Translations under genes and position numbers: made by a program | Shown here: one piece after another, positions 29,880 to 42,029 of the stretch | Layout: each line of letters opens with the position of its first letter | Position numbering within the stretch: the stretch's first letter is position 1 | The notes under the pieces: model-generated | Seen by the model: only the letters and a program-made list of their open reading frames with translations | The model's database searches: none | Told to the model about the DNA's origin: nothing | Source: Macropodus opercularis | Taxonomy: Eukaryota > Chordata > Actinopteri > Anabantiformes > Osphronemidae | Length of the DNA: 64,000 nucleotides | Direction: 5' to 3' | Assembly (NCBI GenBank): GCA_030770545.1 | Contig: CM061106.1 | Location: forward strand, 11,478,501 to 11,542,500

Positions 29880-31790
29880 CCCTGTCACAGAAATTAGCTG
29901 GATTCTACATTCATACAATGGACACATTCATATTTGCTGTGGAAGTGTCAAACACCAGCTACTGAAAGTGAAGGCAAATGTGTTAAATTTACGGATTCAC
30001 TGTTTCACTGCTCACAATCACGTTAATGACGTCTTTGCATAAACTGAGTTCACCTCCATCATCATCATGTTTTCACTCACTTGGCTCATTTTTCCGTTTC
30101 TTCTGCTCTGTTAACACAACATGGAGAACTGCTTTCATAAAGTATCTATCAGTATAAAGTTACGTTACATGCTGCAGTCAGTCCAGCCTTGTTTACTCAT
30201 CTGTCGCTAAACCAGCCGCGCTTTAAAAAATGTCTGAGCGCATATTTTGCGGTTTACAGCAGAGCATAAAACGCGATGGTCGCTACTTTGTGTTTTCATA
30301 ATCAGACGTCTGATCTGTTTTAATTATACATTACTACAAAATAAATATGAATACACACGACAAAGCTGTCACCTCACAAAGAAATTACTTTGTGCATAAT
30401 GCCAGAGCCAGACTAACATTTCCTTGTTCTACTATCCCCTCACAGAAATTTGCTGGATTCTACAATCATACAATGGAAACTCATATTCATATTTGCTGTG
30501 GAAACGTCAAACACCAGCTGCTGTTAGTAAAAGCAAAGATGTGAAACAAACTTAAATTCACTGATCTTGTTTTACTGCTCACAGTCACGTTAATGACGTC
30601 TTTACATAAACTGGGTTCATCTATATCATCGTCATGTTTTCACTCACCTCTCGAAGATTTTCTTTTCTTCTACTCTGTTAACACAAAATGGAGACAAACT
30701 CTGAGGGGCTCAGTCTGATTCTTAAACAAAGTTAGGCTGAGCTTGGAACTGAGCTGAAATACGTGTCATGAAAACTTGGGTGGTGGAACTGAACCAAACT
30801 GAAAAACGGAACAGAGTTTTTCAATTTAATAAAAATGATTAAAATGTTACAATTTTGACACTTTCGATATATTTTTCACATATTTTTTCCTTTGAGTTTC
30901 AAATCTTAATTTTTCTTTGTGGAGGACCAATCTAATAGTTTTACGGTCCACCCTGTCACAGAAATTAGCTGGATTCTACATTCATACAATGGACACATTC
31001 ATATTTGCTGTGGAAGTGTCAAACACCAGCTACTGAAAGTGAAGGCAAATGTGTTAAATTCACGGATTCACTGTTTCACTGCTCACAATCACGTTAATGA
31101 CGTCTTTGCATAAACTGAGTTCACCTCCATCATCATCATGTTTTCGCTCATTTTTCTGCTCTGTTAACACAACATGGAGAACTGCTTTCACAAAGTATCT
31201 ATCAGTATAAAGTTACGTTACATGCTGCAGTCAGTCCAGCCTCGTTTACTCATCTGTCGTTAAACCAGCCGTGCTTTAAAAAATGTCTTGCGCATATTCT
31301 GCGGTTTACAGCAGAGCATAAAACGCGATGGTCGCTACTTTGTGTTTTCATAATCAGACGCCTGATCTGCTATAATTATACATTACTACAAAATAAATAT
31401 GAATACACACGACAAAGATCGCCTCTCAAAGAACTGAATACTTTACTGCATAGTTTAGTACTTAAATGTGTTGTTTCAGACTGGAAAAATCGCCTTTTTT
31501 CTCAAGTTGGTAGCTGAATAAAAATACTTTGTGCATAATGCCAGAGCCAGACTAACATTTCCTTGTTCTACTATCCCTCACAGAAATTAGCTGGATTCTA
31601 CATTCATACAATGGACACATTCATATTTGCTGTGGAAGTGTCAAACACCAGCTACTGAAAGTGAAGGCAAATGTGTTAAATTTACGGATTCACTGTTTTA
31701 CTGCTCACAATCACGTTAATGACGTCTTTGCATAAACTGAGTTCATCTCCATCATCATCAGTAGCGACCATCGCGTTTTATGCTCACCTC
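29880..31790. repeat. Local tandem repeat, four copies of ~520-620 bp
   Basis: The core ACAGAAATTAGCTGGATTCT (variant TTTGCTGG in copy 2), followed by CAAACACCAGCTACTG and CACGTTAATGACGTCTTT, recurs near 29885, 30441, 30957 and 31580. Secondary blocks (AAAGTTACGTTACATGCTGC; CATGAAAACTTGGGTGGTGG) recur at 30158/31210 and 30768/31911. Short frames in it are not conserved between copies. No known element was recognised. Confidence 0.75.
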
Positions 31791-32189
31791 AACGGTTTTC
31801 GTTTCTTCTGCTCTGTTAACACAAAATGGAGACTAAATAATGGGGCTCAGTCTGTTTCTTGCAAGAAGTTAGGCGGAGCTTGAAACATGACCATGAGCTG
31901 AAATACATGTCATGAAAACTTGGGTGGTGGAACTGAACCAAACTGAAAAACAGAACCGAGTTTTTCAATTAAAAAAAAAAATCGATTAAAATGTTCCAAT
32001 TTTGACACTTTTGATATATTCTCAGATTTTTTTCCTTTGAGTTTCAAATCTTAATTTTTCTTTGTGGAGGACCAATCAAAACGTTTTAAAGTCAGGATGC
32101 CTTTAACTGGAATTAATATGATTGTGAATCTAAAACTACCGGCAACCTGCTCTGGCCGGTCATAGTCCTTCACACACAGCCCAGGCTGC

Positions 32190-33470
32190 TGTAGCTTCTA
32201 CTGTGACTCTACTGACACAACATGGAGGAAAAAGTCTGTTCATCACATTCTGATGAAGTTTAATAAGAGGAACAAACTAACAACAGTTAGTGTGAAAACA
32301 AAGTCACTACAGTAAAGTCAAATATTTCACCTTTATATGGAGGAAATTCACTAAAGCTCAGCGCAGAGAAAAAGAGAAAATAAACAGGAAATGACATACA
32401 GGAGATATTTACGTGTTGGCATCTCCTCAATAAGGAAAGTATCTATTGGTTGTACTAAAAGCTGCTAGAAGTCAATGAAGTCTCATCAACTAGTTTGTAT
32501 GATCTTTCAATTGTAAAGGAAAGTATAGGAGACAGGAAAAAAGATTGTGAAAAGAAAGACAAGTCGAATATGCTGAGAACTACAAATTAGACTATATTAA
32601 TTTCGATCTGTTTTTTTTAGCCACTGAATTAGACTCTAATAAATTCATTACTCCTAACATGTATAACCGTTTTGACCTTTATTGTTAAATTTTAGAATAT
32701 CAAATAAAAAAAACAACACACTGGTCATCTTCTTGTTATTTTTGTCATCACTAACACATGGCTCCAACCAGACTTTGAGGCTTTGTCTCCCACTGCTTCC
32801 TGTATTTGAGTGACGTGATGATCTTAGTTGATCTGTAGGTGACGTCACAGAGAGACGCACAGTGGACGAAGCGAGTAAGAGACCGAGAAAGAAACGAGTT
32901 AAATGTTGACACTGGTTTAGTTTAGTGACGCTGAAGAAACGTTAACGTTACGTTCCGTTCTAAGAACCGAGGCGGACTCAGTTGCGCATGCGCGATTCAT
33001 TTCCCGAGAACGGTCCCTGCTGAATGATTCGTGTTTCACTAAGTTTCGCCAAACTCACGAAAAGTCTCCAACAGCAGCAGAAACAGTCGTTAAATCTGTC
33101 GCCAAGTTGGTAAAACTGACTCTAGTTCTACTGTGACTCTACTGACACAACATGGAGGAGAAAGTCTGTTCATCACATTCTGACGAGGTTTAACGAGCGA
33201 ACAGCAGATTTGACGAAAAGCAAACTAACAACAGTTAGTGTGAAAAGCACCAACTCTTAAAAATCACAACAATAAAGTCAAATACTTCACCTTTAAATGG
33301 AGGAAACTCACTGAAGCTCGACGCAGACACAGAGTGAAAAAAAACAGGAAATCTTGACCCTTTTCTTCTTCTGTGGTGTTTAACGGCGTTGACGTCCTTA
33401 AAGGTGCAGCACCTCCACATAACAAGCCTCACATCCTGGTAACCAGCCCGTCGTAAAAACCACAACCTCT
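32190..33470. repeat. Duplicated segment with mini-ORF, third copy at 36.93-37.16 kb
   Basis: The block CTCTACTGACACAACATGGA, then AGTCTGTTCATCACATTCTG, then ACTAACAACAGTTAGTGTGA and an antisense frame FSEFPP(F/Y)KGE occurs at 32210-32370, 33125-33325 and 36953-37115. Each copy holds the same 13-codon plus-strand ORF MEEKVCSSHSDEV. I do not recognise a gene here. Confidence 0.6.
32983..32994. promoter_or_regulatory. NRF1-type motif in a CpG-rich stretch
   Basis: TGCGCATGCGCG is an exact match to the NRF1 consensus YGCGCAYGCGCR. It lies in a CpG-rich stretch (32860-33060) just before the second copy of the mini-ORF block, so this may be a promoter. The direction of transcription is unknown. 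Confidence 0.45.
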
Positions 33471-33660
33471 CTCGTCTTTTTCCAGCTATAAACCAACATT
33501 TCTTTCTCTGTTCTTTCTATTCATTTACACACATTTGATGTCAACACCATCATCTGTATTTTCCTGGATCACTCACATTGAGCATGTCAATGACAGCGAG
33601 CAGACATCGAGTAGCATAGAGAAGAGGACCAGGTAGTAGTAGTAGTACTAGTAGTTGTTG

Positions 33661-36183
33661 TGTTATGAAGTTAGTTCTATAAAAACTCCATTACCCAGAA
33701 TGCCAAGGGAGCACACCGGGTGGGAGGACCTCAGGGGCACGGGGCTAGCAGAAGATAGCCGGACACGGAGTGCTTGCTGTTCAGGTTAAGACCCACAAAA
33801 TAAAAGTTAACATAACTCAGGCGTCACGCCTCGTCTGCTTATTAGAAAGCTGAGCAAGACAACACATGGTGTCAGAAGTGGACCTGAGCAGCCAAGGAAG
33901 ACAATTTCGGAGAAAAGGGGAAAAGAGAGAAAAAGTCTCCGGTCTCGTGAGTGAAACGTGCTGATGAGCAACATGCTAAAAAAGTGCGCTACGTCGTGTG
34001 ATGGCTACAAGCAGCTTGGAAAGTGAAGCGGGGGACGAGGGAAACATTGAACATAGAGAAAAGAATTTTGTTCCCGAGTTAGAGGATAACGAACAACAGC
34101 AGAGGCCTGTGGAGGTCCAGATTCCCCGACCCGTCATGGATAAGCTACGTCCGCCCACTTCCATGCAATTTACTGGTAATCTTGCAGACAACTGGAAACG
34201 TTTCAAGCAAAGATTTAATATTTATCTAGCAGCAAGTAGACCAGGGGGTGACGATGAAAAACTGAAGGCTAACATCCTTTTGCATGTTATAGGAGAAGAT
34301 GCTTTGGATATATATAATAGCTTTCAGCTGGATGAAGCTAATCTGACTTCGGCAGAGTTGATGACAAAGTTTGAAGAGTACTTTGTGCCTAGTCAGAATG
34401 TGACCTTTGAAAGGTACAAGTTTTTCACCCATGACCAAAAGCAAAGAACACCTTTGATCAATACTTAGCAGAGCTTCACACATTAAGCAAAACATGTGAA
34501 CTAGGTAAACTGAGAGACTCACTAGTGAGAGACAGAATCGTCTGTGGCACAGTGGATAAGATCAGAGAAAAACTGCTCAGAGAGACAGGACTTACACTGT
34601 ACAAGTGTGTCCGTATGTGCAAAGCAGCAGAAACCACTCAAGCGCAAGCAAAAGAGCTTCGGAGAGGTGAAACAACAGTCCATGCAATACAGAATGACGG
34701 AAAGAAAAAGAAAACATTTCCTAAACGAAATATACAGATTTTAAATGTGGAAACAGCCACAAGCTAAAGTTGTGCCCTGCATTTGGGAAATCTTGCAGTA
34801 ACTGTGGAAAAAGCAACCACTATGCTAAATGTTGCAAAGCAGCGCCGAAACAAAAAGTCCACACAGTTGATGAGGAAGAAGAGGATGAAGAGTTCATTGT
34901 GGATGAGGCAATAATTTCATTTAAGATAGATACAGGTGCCCAGACAAACCTGTTATCTTTGGAAGATTACAAAACACTGAGAGTGAAGTGCAAAATTCAT
35001 CCTGTAAAAACAAAAGTGACGGGATACACAGGTGAACGTGTTCCTGTAAAAGGTGGATGCATCGCAACATTCAAATATAAAAATCAGCAGATACGAGCAC
35101 AGCTACTGATAAGTAGATAAGAGTGTGCAACCAATCCTTGGACTCAGTACATCTGTGAAGCTCAACCTGGTTAAAAGGGTGTTTGTGGTGAGGTCACCAC
35201 ACGCTGCAAATGATCAGGAGTCACTCATGAAAGAGTATAAAGACTGTTTCAAGGGACTGGGATGTCTACCTGGAGTGCATAAAATACGTGTGGATAAAAG
35301 TGTGCCTCCGGTTGAGGAGAAATAATGGCACAGTTTGCTGGAGCTAAGTGGTTTAGCAAACTAGATGCCTCGTCAGGTTTCTGGCAGTTGAGATTAGACG
35401 AAGAGAGTTCGAAACTGTGCACATTCAACACGCTGGAGGGCAGGTACAGGTTTCTTCGTCTGCCATACGGTATCCTGTCAGCGCCTGAAGTCTATCATAA
35501 GACTATTCACATGATTTATGAACACATACCAGGAGTAGAGACTATGATGGAAGACATCATAGTCTGGGGGGCTACCAGAGAAGAACACGATAAAAGACTG
35601 AGACTGAAGTGTTGGACAAGACAAGAGAAGTGAATCTGAAACTTAACAAAGACAAATGTGAGTTTGGAGTCAAGACACTTACCTTTGTGGGAGATGTTGT
35701 CAGTGAAGAGGGGGTGAGGCCAGACCCCAGAAAGACGTCAGCAATAAACAACGGCTTGGCAGACAGCTCTGTCAAAACAGTAAAAACTCTAATGAAAAAA
35801 GCAAAAGACAGAGACGACCTTCAGAAAGGTTTACTCATTTACCGGAGCACACCTCTACAGAACGGACTGTCACCAGCCCAGATGCTGATGGGAAGGCGAA
35901 ATCGCTCCAAGGTACCAGTAAATGAAGACTTGTTGACGCCAAAATACGCCTACAAAGTCAGAGAAGCAAAAGAAGGGCCGAATGAAGTTAGTTCTATAAG
36001 AACTCCATTACCCAGAATGCCAAGGGAGCACACCGGGTGGCAGGACCTCAGGGGCGCGGGGCTAGCAGAAGATAGCTGGACATGGAGTACTTGCTGTTCA
36101 GGTTAAGACCCACAAAATAAAAGTTAACATAACTCAGCTGTCACGCTTCGTCTGCTTATGAGAAAGCTGAGCAAGACAACACA
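33661..36183 (+). mobile_element. Ty3/gypsy-type LTR retrotransposon, internally deleted
   Basis: The left LTR is 33661-33866 and the right LTR 35982-36183; they share nearly all of about 200 bases. A primer-binding-site-like TGGTGTCAGAAGTGG follows the left LTR directly. The order gag, protease, RT, integrase end is that of gypsy elements. The right LTR lacks its first bases and there is no matching target duplication, so the right junction is rearranged. Coding parts are broken (next entry). Confidence 0.93.
33998..35980 (+). pseudogene. gypsy gag-pol remnants
   Basis: A gag frame at 33998-34468 (SMQFTGNLADNWKRFKQRF, ANILLHVIGEDALDIYNSF) is shifted, then continues at 34525-34767. A zinc knuckle CSNCGKSNHYAKCC (C-x2-C-x4-H-x4-C) and a protease site FKIDTGAQTN lie in 34770-35120. 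RT fragment 35325-35633 has KWFSKLDASSGFWQ, but its catalytic box reads MMEDIIVWG, lacking the paired aspartates. The RNase H region and most of integrase are gone; only an integrase tail (YRSTPLQNGLSPAQMLMGR) remains at 35760-35980. Several stops and shifts: inactive. Confidence 0.9.
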
Positions 36184-36689
36184 GCATTCACAGAGCATTT
36201 TCTTATGGAAATGCTTAGTCTAGTTTATTATTATCATTCATCAATAACGTCATGTCATGTGACCTATATATAACGTGTGTCTACATGTCCCACAGAGGAC
36301 ACAACCCTCTATGTTCAGTGTTCAGAAAACACTGACATCAGATGATGAATGAACACGTCACATGTCTGACACATGAGTAAATCTGTTTTCCCAGAGAGAT
36401 TTTCAGTCTAATGTCTGTTGAATATCTGACTCCAAACCAGTTCACTGTGGTGATTTAGTTCTGCTCTCTTGATAAAACAACTGACACACGACTAAATGGA
36501 AAAAGAGGAACTAGGTTCTATGTAGGGTCACATGGACACTTCCTCATTCTGTTTCCTGCTGATTCACAAAGTGATGACTAACAAATAAATCTGACCAGTT
36601 ACAGAGAAATCAGGGAAAAATCCAAAGAAATCAGTCTGAACATCGTCTTATATATAAATATATTCATTCATCTTCTACTGCTTCTTCCC
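36184..36689. other. No recognised feature
   Basis: Ordinary AT-rich intergenic sequence with short tandem TATATAAATA runs; no gene seen. Confidence 0.5.
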
Positions 36690-36865
36690 TGCAAGGGTCG
36701 CGGGCGTGTTGGGTGGCAGAGAGGCAGGTTCACCCTGGACAGATCACCAGTCTGTGGCAGGGCCACACATATAGACAAAGTCACAGTCATGCACACACTC
36801 ACACCTACGGGCAATTTACGCATTTTCCAAGTGACCTAAGTGCATGGGGAACGAAACCAGATATA
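36690..36865 (-). mobile_element. Teleost SINE, minus orientation
   Basis: GGCAGGTTCACCCTGGACAG, ATCACCAGTCTGTGGCAGGG and CACACCTACGGGCAATTTA identify the complement of the common fish SINE tail. A (TA)n run follows at 36860. Confidence 0.7.
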
Positions 36866-37119
36866 TATATATATAAGATAATATTATATAATATAATATA
36901 AATAATCTGCTTTCATGTGTTTCTGTCAGTTCAGCTACTGACCATCAACTGACTCTACTGACACAACATGGAGGAGAAAGTCTGTTCATCACATTCTGAT
37001 GAAGTTTAACAAGAGGAACAAACTAACAACAGTCAAAACAAAGAGTAACAACAATAAAGTCAAATACTTCACCTTTATAAGGAGGAAATTCACTGAAGCT
37101 CAACACAGACACACAGTAA

Positions 37120-37940
37120 AAATAAACAGGAACAGAAAGTGAAGGAGGAGCCTGGAACAGGACATATTTAACCCTTTCTTCTTCTTTTGTTTGGTTTGTT
37201 GTCACGTTGTCGTCCCCAGTTTGTTTCTTCAGCTCCCTCTTCAGTTCAGTGGACAGTTGATCGTTTCCTGTCAAAATAAGTGATGAAACATTAAATGTTT
37301 GACTTGACTGTAAACTATAAACAGGAAACATGATCCATGGTTCAGTCTGAATGTTGGGGACAGTTTTCAGCTCCAGTCAGCTCCAACTGAGAGTCATTTG
37401 GCTCTGGGAGGGACGGTGGTTGAGGCTGCCATTAGACGGCCTCCAGTCCTCTCATGTGGACCATGCCCCTCATAAACCTATGTGAATGGATGTAAAATGT
37501 AGCTGGGGGATGAGGCGGAGCCAGGTCCCAGACCAGCTCAGCTATCTCACCGCCCCCAGTCCCCCCAGATGGAGACAGACAGGCCACAGTTACGCTGCCT
37601 GGGGCATCACAGGTAGCGCAGTCAGGGCCTCCCCACCTCCTCTGTCTCACATACACATCCTCTCCCTCACACACACTCATGCTCGCCTCGTGTGGTCATT
37701 CACTCAAACAGGCAGTCTCCTACATAACACACATCCAGACACATATGCATCCTATTATATTTAGTTTCACTGCTGCTTATTGTCACAAATTCATTTTTAA
37801 AGCTGTGTGTAAATAGGATCTATCGTAATATGGTTTAATATACAGTAACGTGTTCTGCTCTTTCTGACTTGTGTTAAACTGAGAAATGGATGCTGATGGT
37901 TCTCTGGTAGTAATTGTGACCTGTGACAGTTATGAGGCTA
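37120..37940. other. No certain gene; GC-richer island at 37.4-37.7 kb
   Basis: The stretch 37400-37700 (GGGGGATGAGGCGGAGCCAG) has overlapping open frames on both strands, but no splice or domain support. It may be a decayed repeat. Confidence 0.35.
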
Positions 37941-37943
37941 TTT

Positions 37944-38602
37944 AGATAGATAGATGATAGATAGGACTTTATTATACATATCTAAACATTAAGTGCAAAG
38001 TGCCGAAAGAAAAATAAAAAAAATAACCTACATGCAACACCTGGACATGGACACCGCACGGCACACATCACACTATAAACATGCTTCCAGTCATGTTGAT
38101 GTGTTGTAGAGTCTTATTGCCGTGGGTATGAAGGACCTCCGGTAGCTCAGTCCTGCATTTCGGGTGCAGCAGTCTCGCGCTGTGTGAGCTGCGTTGGTCC
38201 TCCACGGTTTGGTGCAGGGGGTGGGAGGGGTTGGCCATGATGGACGACAGTTTCGCCCGCGTCCTTCTGTTGGCCACCACCTCGATGGACTCCAGTGGGC
38301 AGCCCAGGACAGAGCCAGCTTTTTTAACCAGTTTGTTCAGTCTCTTTCTGTCTCTGTCCGTGCTGCCGCCCGCCCAGCACACAACGCCGTAGAGAACTGA
38401 CGATGCCACTACCGTGTCATAAACAGTCCGTAGGAGAGCCCTGCACACCCCAAAGGACCTCAGTCGCCTCAGCAGGTGGCGGCGACTCTGGCCCCTCCTG
38501 TACAGGGCATCAGAGTTGTCGGTCCAGTCCAGGCTTTTGTTGAGGTGGACACCCAGATTTGTAAGTGTCCACCATCTCGATCCCAGAACCCCTTATCCAC
38601 AT
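37944..38602 (-). mobile_element. 5'-truncated LINE of the 14.4-kb family
   Basis: The 3' tail (GATA)n is at 37944. The frame at 38068-38448 (VVCWAGG, RKRLNKLVKKAGSVLGCP, HPLHQTVEDQRSSHSARL) is the C-terminal RT-downstream region. It keeps the ~35 codons deleted from the 14-kb copy. The 5' truncation is typical of target-primed insertion. Confidence 0.88.
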
Positions 38603-39200
38603 CGGAAACATGCTGACTTTTCAACCAGTGTTTTATGTTTGTTGTTATTATAGTAGTTTTTATGCTGATTCCATATATAACCTGCATTTCCATTTGTTTT
38701 TACTTTTCATGGTTGAAATTCTATTATTTTATCCCAGTATTTCCAGGGAATAGAAAACGTGGCGGTGGTGGAGGGATTCTGTCGTCAGACAAAGGGATGT
38801 GACACCAATTACTCACACGATGGTGATAAATCTCGTTTGCTTTTGACGAGCGTCCGTCTTCTCAGACGTAGTCAAGCCTCTTAGACAGGATTCATATTCA
38901 CTTTCTTCCTCTGCATGAGTCATTTTAACAGGAATTTGTGAAGTAAAGCTATAAAAAAACGTGAATATATGGAAATACAAAAAAATGGCAACTGTCTGTA
39001 TTGATGCATTGGACTATGAGCTTAGGTAGATATCGCTCCAGTCAGACGCTTGATGTGTCGATTAAACTCATAAACAGTGCAGAAACATATGAACACACGA
39101 GAAAAGGAAGAGTGAAGACGTCTGGGGCTGTTTGACGGTTTCTCACACACTACATAAAAAGAAACTTGTCTCTGTCAGTGCTCAGTGGTTGTGTCAGTAC

Positions 39201-39353
39201 CTGGTTTGGTCGGATCCAACAGTCGCTGGTTCATAGGAGTTGTCCCGTCTTGGTCCTCGGTGCAGTAGCCAGACAGCTTGCAACTGGTCCTCATGGTGTT
39301 GCAGGGAGTTACGTTGTCACCGTTAGGTTTCCCTCCCTTTGCCACCAGAGACA
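39201..39353 (-). CDS. Candidate orphan exon, unknown protein
   Basis: A minus-strand frame of 50 codons lies between an acceptor-like AACAG and donor GTACTG. It reads SLVAKGGKPNGDNVTP, CNTMRTSCKLSGYC, TEDQDGTTPMNQRLLD. Composition and Cys pattern look protein-like, unlike the repeats around it. No partner exon is found on either side, and I do not recognise the family. It could be a fragment of a mobile element. Confidence 0.3.
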
Positions 39354-39479
39354 CTGTTGCACTCTACACATGTGTAGTGATGAAGTCCTTCGCTGGTGAC
39401 TCCACGCTGCAGTGGAGATTCACTCAACGTGTCTCCCACTGTGCTGGTCAACGCTGCCCCTAGAAGAACAAGAGTGTTA

Positions 39480-41095
39480 CTGGTGATCATCTCAATCATG
39501 TTGATTGAGCATAACAGGAATAGAAATATTTACAAATGTCTCCACAAAGAAACATGTTGGAGTAAAAAAGTAAATGTGTCTATAAAGACCTATGAAATAA
39601 ACACAGCTACAGCATGAGAATCTCAGCAAGTGAGCAAAACGTTCATTCTAATTTTATTCTGAGGTTTTATTAAATATATATCCGCTGCCTGTTGTTCCTG
39701 TTAATCAATTTCTGACTAAATCCACTCATAATAAACATAATAATCCCTTTGAGACAACACTAAATGCACGTTAACAAAGCTTCTGTAGGCACCTACAATG
39801 ACTTGACTTACACAGAGACACATCACTGTCTTCCACCTTCTAATGAGTTAGACTAAAACAGAATCCAACCTTTCTGTTAGTCAGATAATACTTGTGCATT
39901 TAAATAAGCTCTCGTCATCCACTCAGCTCCCATAACAGAATACATGACATGCACCAAAGCTGTCTGTGCTGTTAACCACAGTTCAGACATGATGTGATTA
40001 TTCTATTAGTTGTTACGTGTCCAAAGTTGTTTAGAAAATCATCTGACACTTACTGGTTTATTCCACATAAACGCGAGGCTCCATAGTTGTGCGTGTGTTA
40101 CATGAATTTAAGCTGCATAAGCTATTAACAAATGTTAGCATTAGCGTTAGCGAACTGTTAGCATTAGCATTAGCATTAGCAACCTCTAGCCATGTTACAA
40201 ATTACATTTAAACAGCACGAACTAAGAGCCAATACATAGAAGTAAACGTGTATTTAGCATTGAGTCCTGGTCCAGTCGAAATGGAACCAGTTCAAAACAG
40301 CCCAGTCTCCAGTTTCTAGCTCCACTACAGGATCTACCAGCCACCGTCACTGCTCTGAGTCTGAGGACAGCAGGTCACTGATGAGGCAGGACGGAAGCTG
40401 TGACCTGTGACCTTTGGGATCAACAAGGACTCATGGGATCACATCTATTGTGTCATCAAAACACTTGGATACATGTACATTTATATTATTCAACACTAAT
40501 ATTTAATATTCTCTTTTATTTGTGATCAAATACTGATGAAACCTTTTCTGAACCTCCTCAGGGCCTCTTCACTAAGCTCAACCCATCACCGGTCGAGGCA
40601 GACGACTGCCCACCCTGAGTCTGGTTCTGCTGGAGGTTTCCTCTCCGCTGTGGCCCAGTGCTTGCTCAGGGACGGGTTGCTGCACTACACAGCGCAGACA
40701 CATTGTTTGAGCAGTGATCAATTCAAATAAATATCAAAGAAACCATCCTGGTGTTTCTTTTGTATGTGAAGCTCATCCTCACATGTTCAGACTGGAGTGT
40801 TTTCCTGATTTGTATCATATATGTTCAAATGCTTCACTTATCTCTTTAATCAAATCGTCTTTAATTCAGATATTGATTGACAGGTACAGTGGTGAAATGG
40901 GTTTCATTTATTATGGTGAACTGAGTTTTACTAATACTACCACAATAACTACTGTTAATACCTGCATGACATGTACAGTAGGAGTCTGGTTCCATTAGAG
41001 AAAATGGGTTTGACATTTTGCTAACAATTGAAAAACCAGCATGTTGAACAAAGCAGATTTTAATCTGGTTTTTTGAGTTTATGAAGAGGTAACAA
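39480..41095. other. No gene recognised
   Basis: Mostly ordinary intergenic sequence. It includes the short GTTAGCATTAGC repeat at 40133-40182. Short open frames lack support. Confidence 0.45.
40133..40182. repeat. (GCATTA)n hexamer microsatellite
   Basis: Tandem GTTAGCATTAGC units, imperfect at the left end. Confidence 0.85.
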
Positions 41096-41139
41096 TTCTC
41101 TCCGGCGAGTAGTTCAAGTAGTAGTTCCTCACATTATCC

Positions 41140-42005
41140 AGCGAGTGGCGCTGTAGCTCTATGGCTGATAGCAGTGGTCGCTAGAAAACTAGCTAACTAG
41201 CTAACGGCCAGCGGCTAATGTGGCTAGCGCTAGCTTGTGTATTAGCGTAGCTCAGAAAGGCACCAGCGTAGATCGCCAACATCTTATTCTGGTTCCGGTT
41301 CGTAAAGTTACATCTGGGCTCCGGCCCCGAGGAGGCGGTGAAATCCGGTATTTTATGTAACTGACGGCTGAACAGAGCAAAGGACCGAGTTAGCTTCTGA
41401 TATTTGTACAGCCCGGACTAGCGTTAGCAAACATGTTGTACTGTGCTATGCTAATGCTTTTAATATAATAATGTAATAATATATATATATATAATATTTT
41501 ATCAAAAAGCTTGTGTTACAAAAGCAGTTTTTCACTCCCTCTAGACATTTTTGAAGAGAGAGAGAGTTTATTGTCGCTTTACTTTTCATCTTATTAGGCT
41601 CGTAGTTCAAATAGCAAATCATTAGTAAAAAGTGACTTTTCCAAATGCAGTTGATTAAGTTCTGCCATTAAACAGTATAGGAGACGTTTTCCAGGTGTGA
41701 GTCCACAAGGACATAGATTCAAAGTTCCAGGGGCTAAAGCTGGAATATGTGTATTATATATGTATTTGTTGTGTTGAACTGAGTTTCTGTGTTTGGAACA
41801 GACACCACACAGTTGTCTCCTGCTGCAGCACCGGCCTCCTCAGAGCACACGTATGTTTAATGTTCCACATGATATTGTTGTTGTTTATTATTGATGACTT
41901 CATTGCTGTAGCATTAGTAGAGTAACGTGTGTATCTCTGTCTCTTCCACCTTCAGGCCTCCCTCCCCATATGAGCGGTTTGTCGCGGGTACGTCATCAGT
42001 GTCAC
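41140..42005 (+). pseudogene. Duplicated 5' end of the USP-like gene (promoter and two exons)
   Basis: Blocks 41190-41470 and 41745-42000 match 56780-57066 and 57066-57325 almost base for base. The match includes a CpG-rich first part (GCTAGCGCTAGC, CTCCGGCCCCGAGGAGGCGG) and two splice-bounded exons, 41802-41850 and 41956-41987 (PPSPYERFVA). About 280 bases (41470-41745) are extra here. No protease-domain exons follow, so it is a truncated copy or an alternative upstream first-exon cluster. Confidence 0.7.
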
Positions 42006-42029
42006 ATACACAATAAATCTATTAACTTT

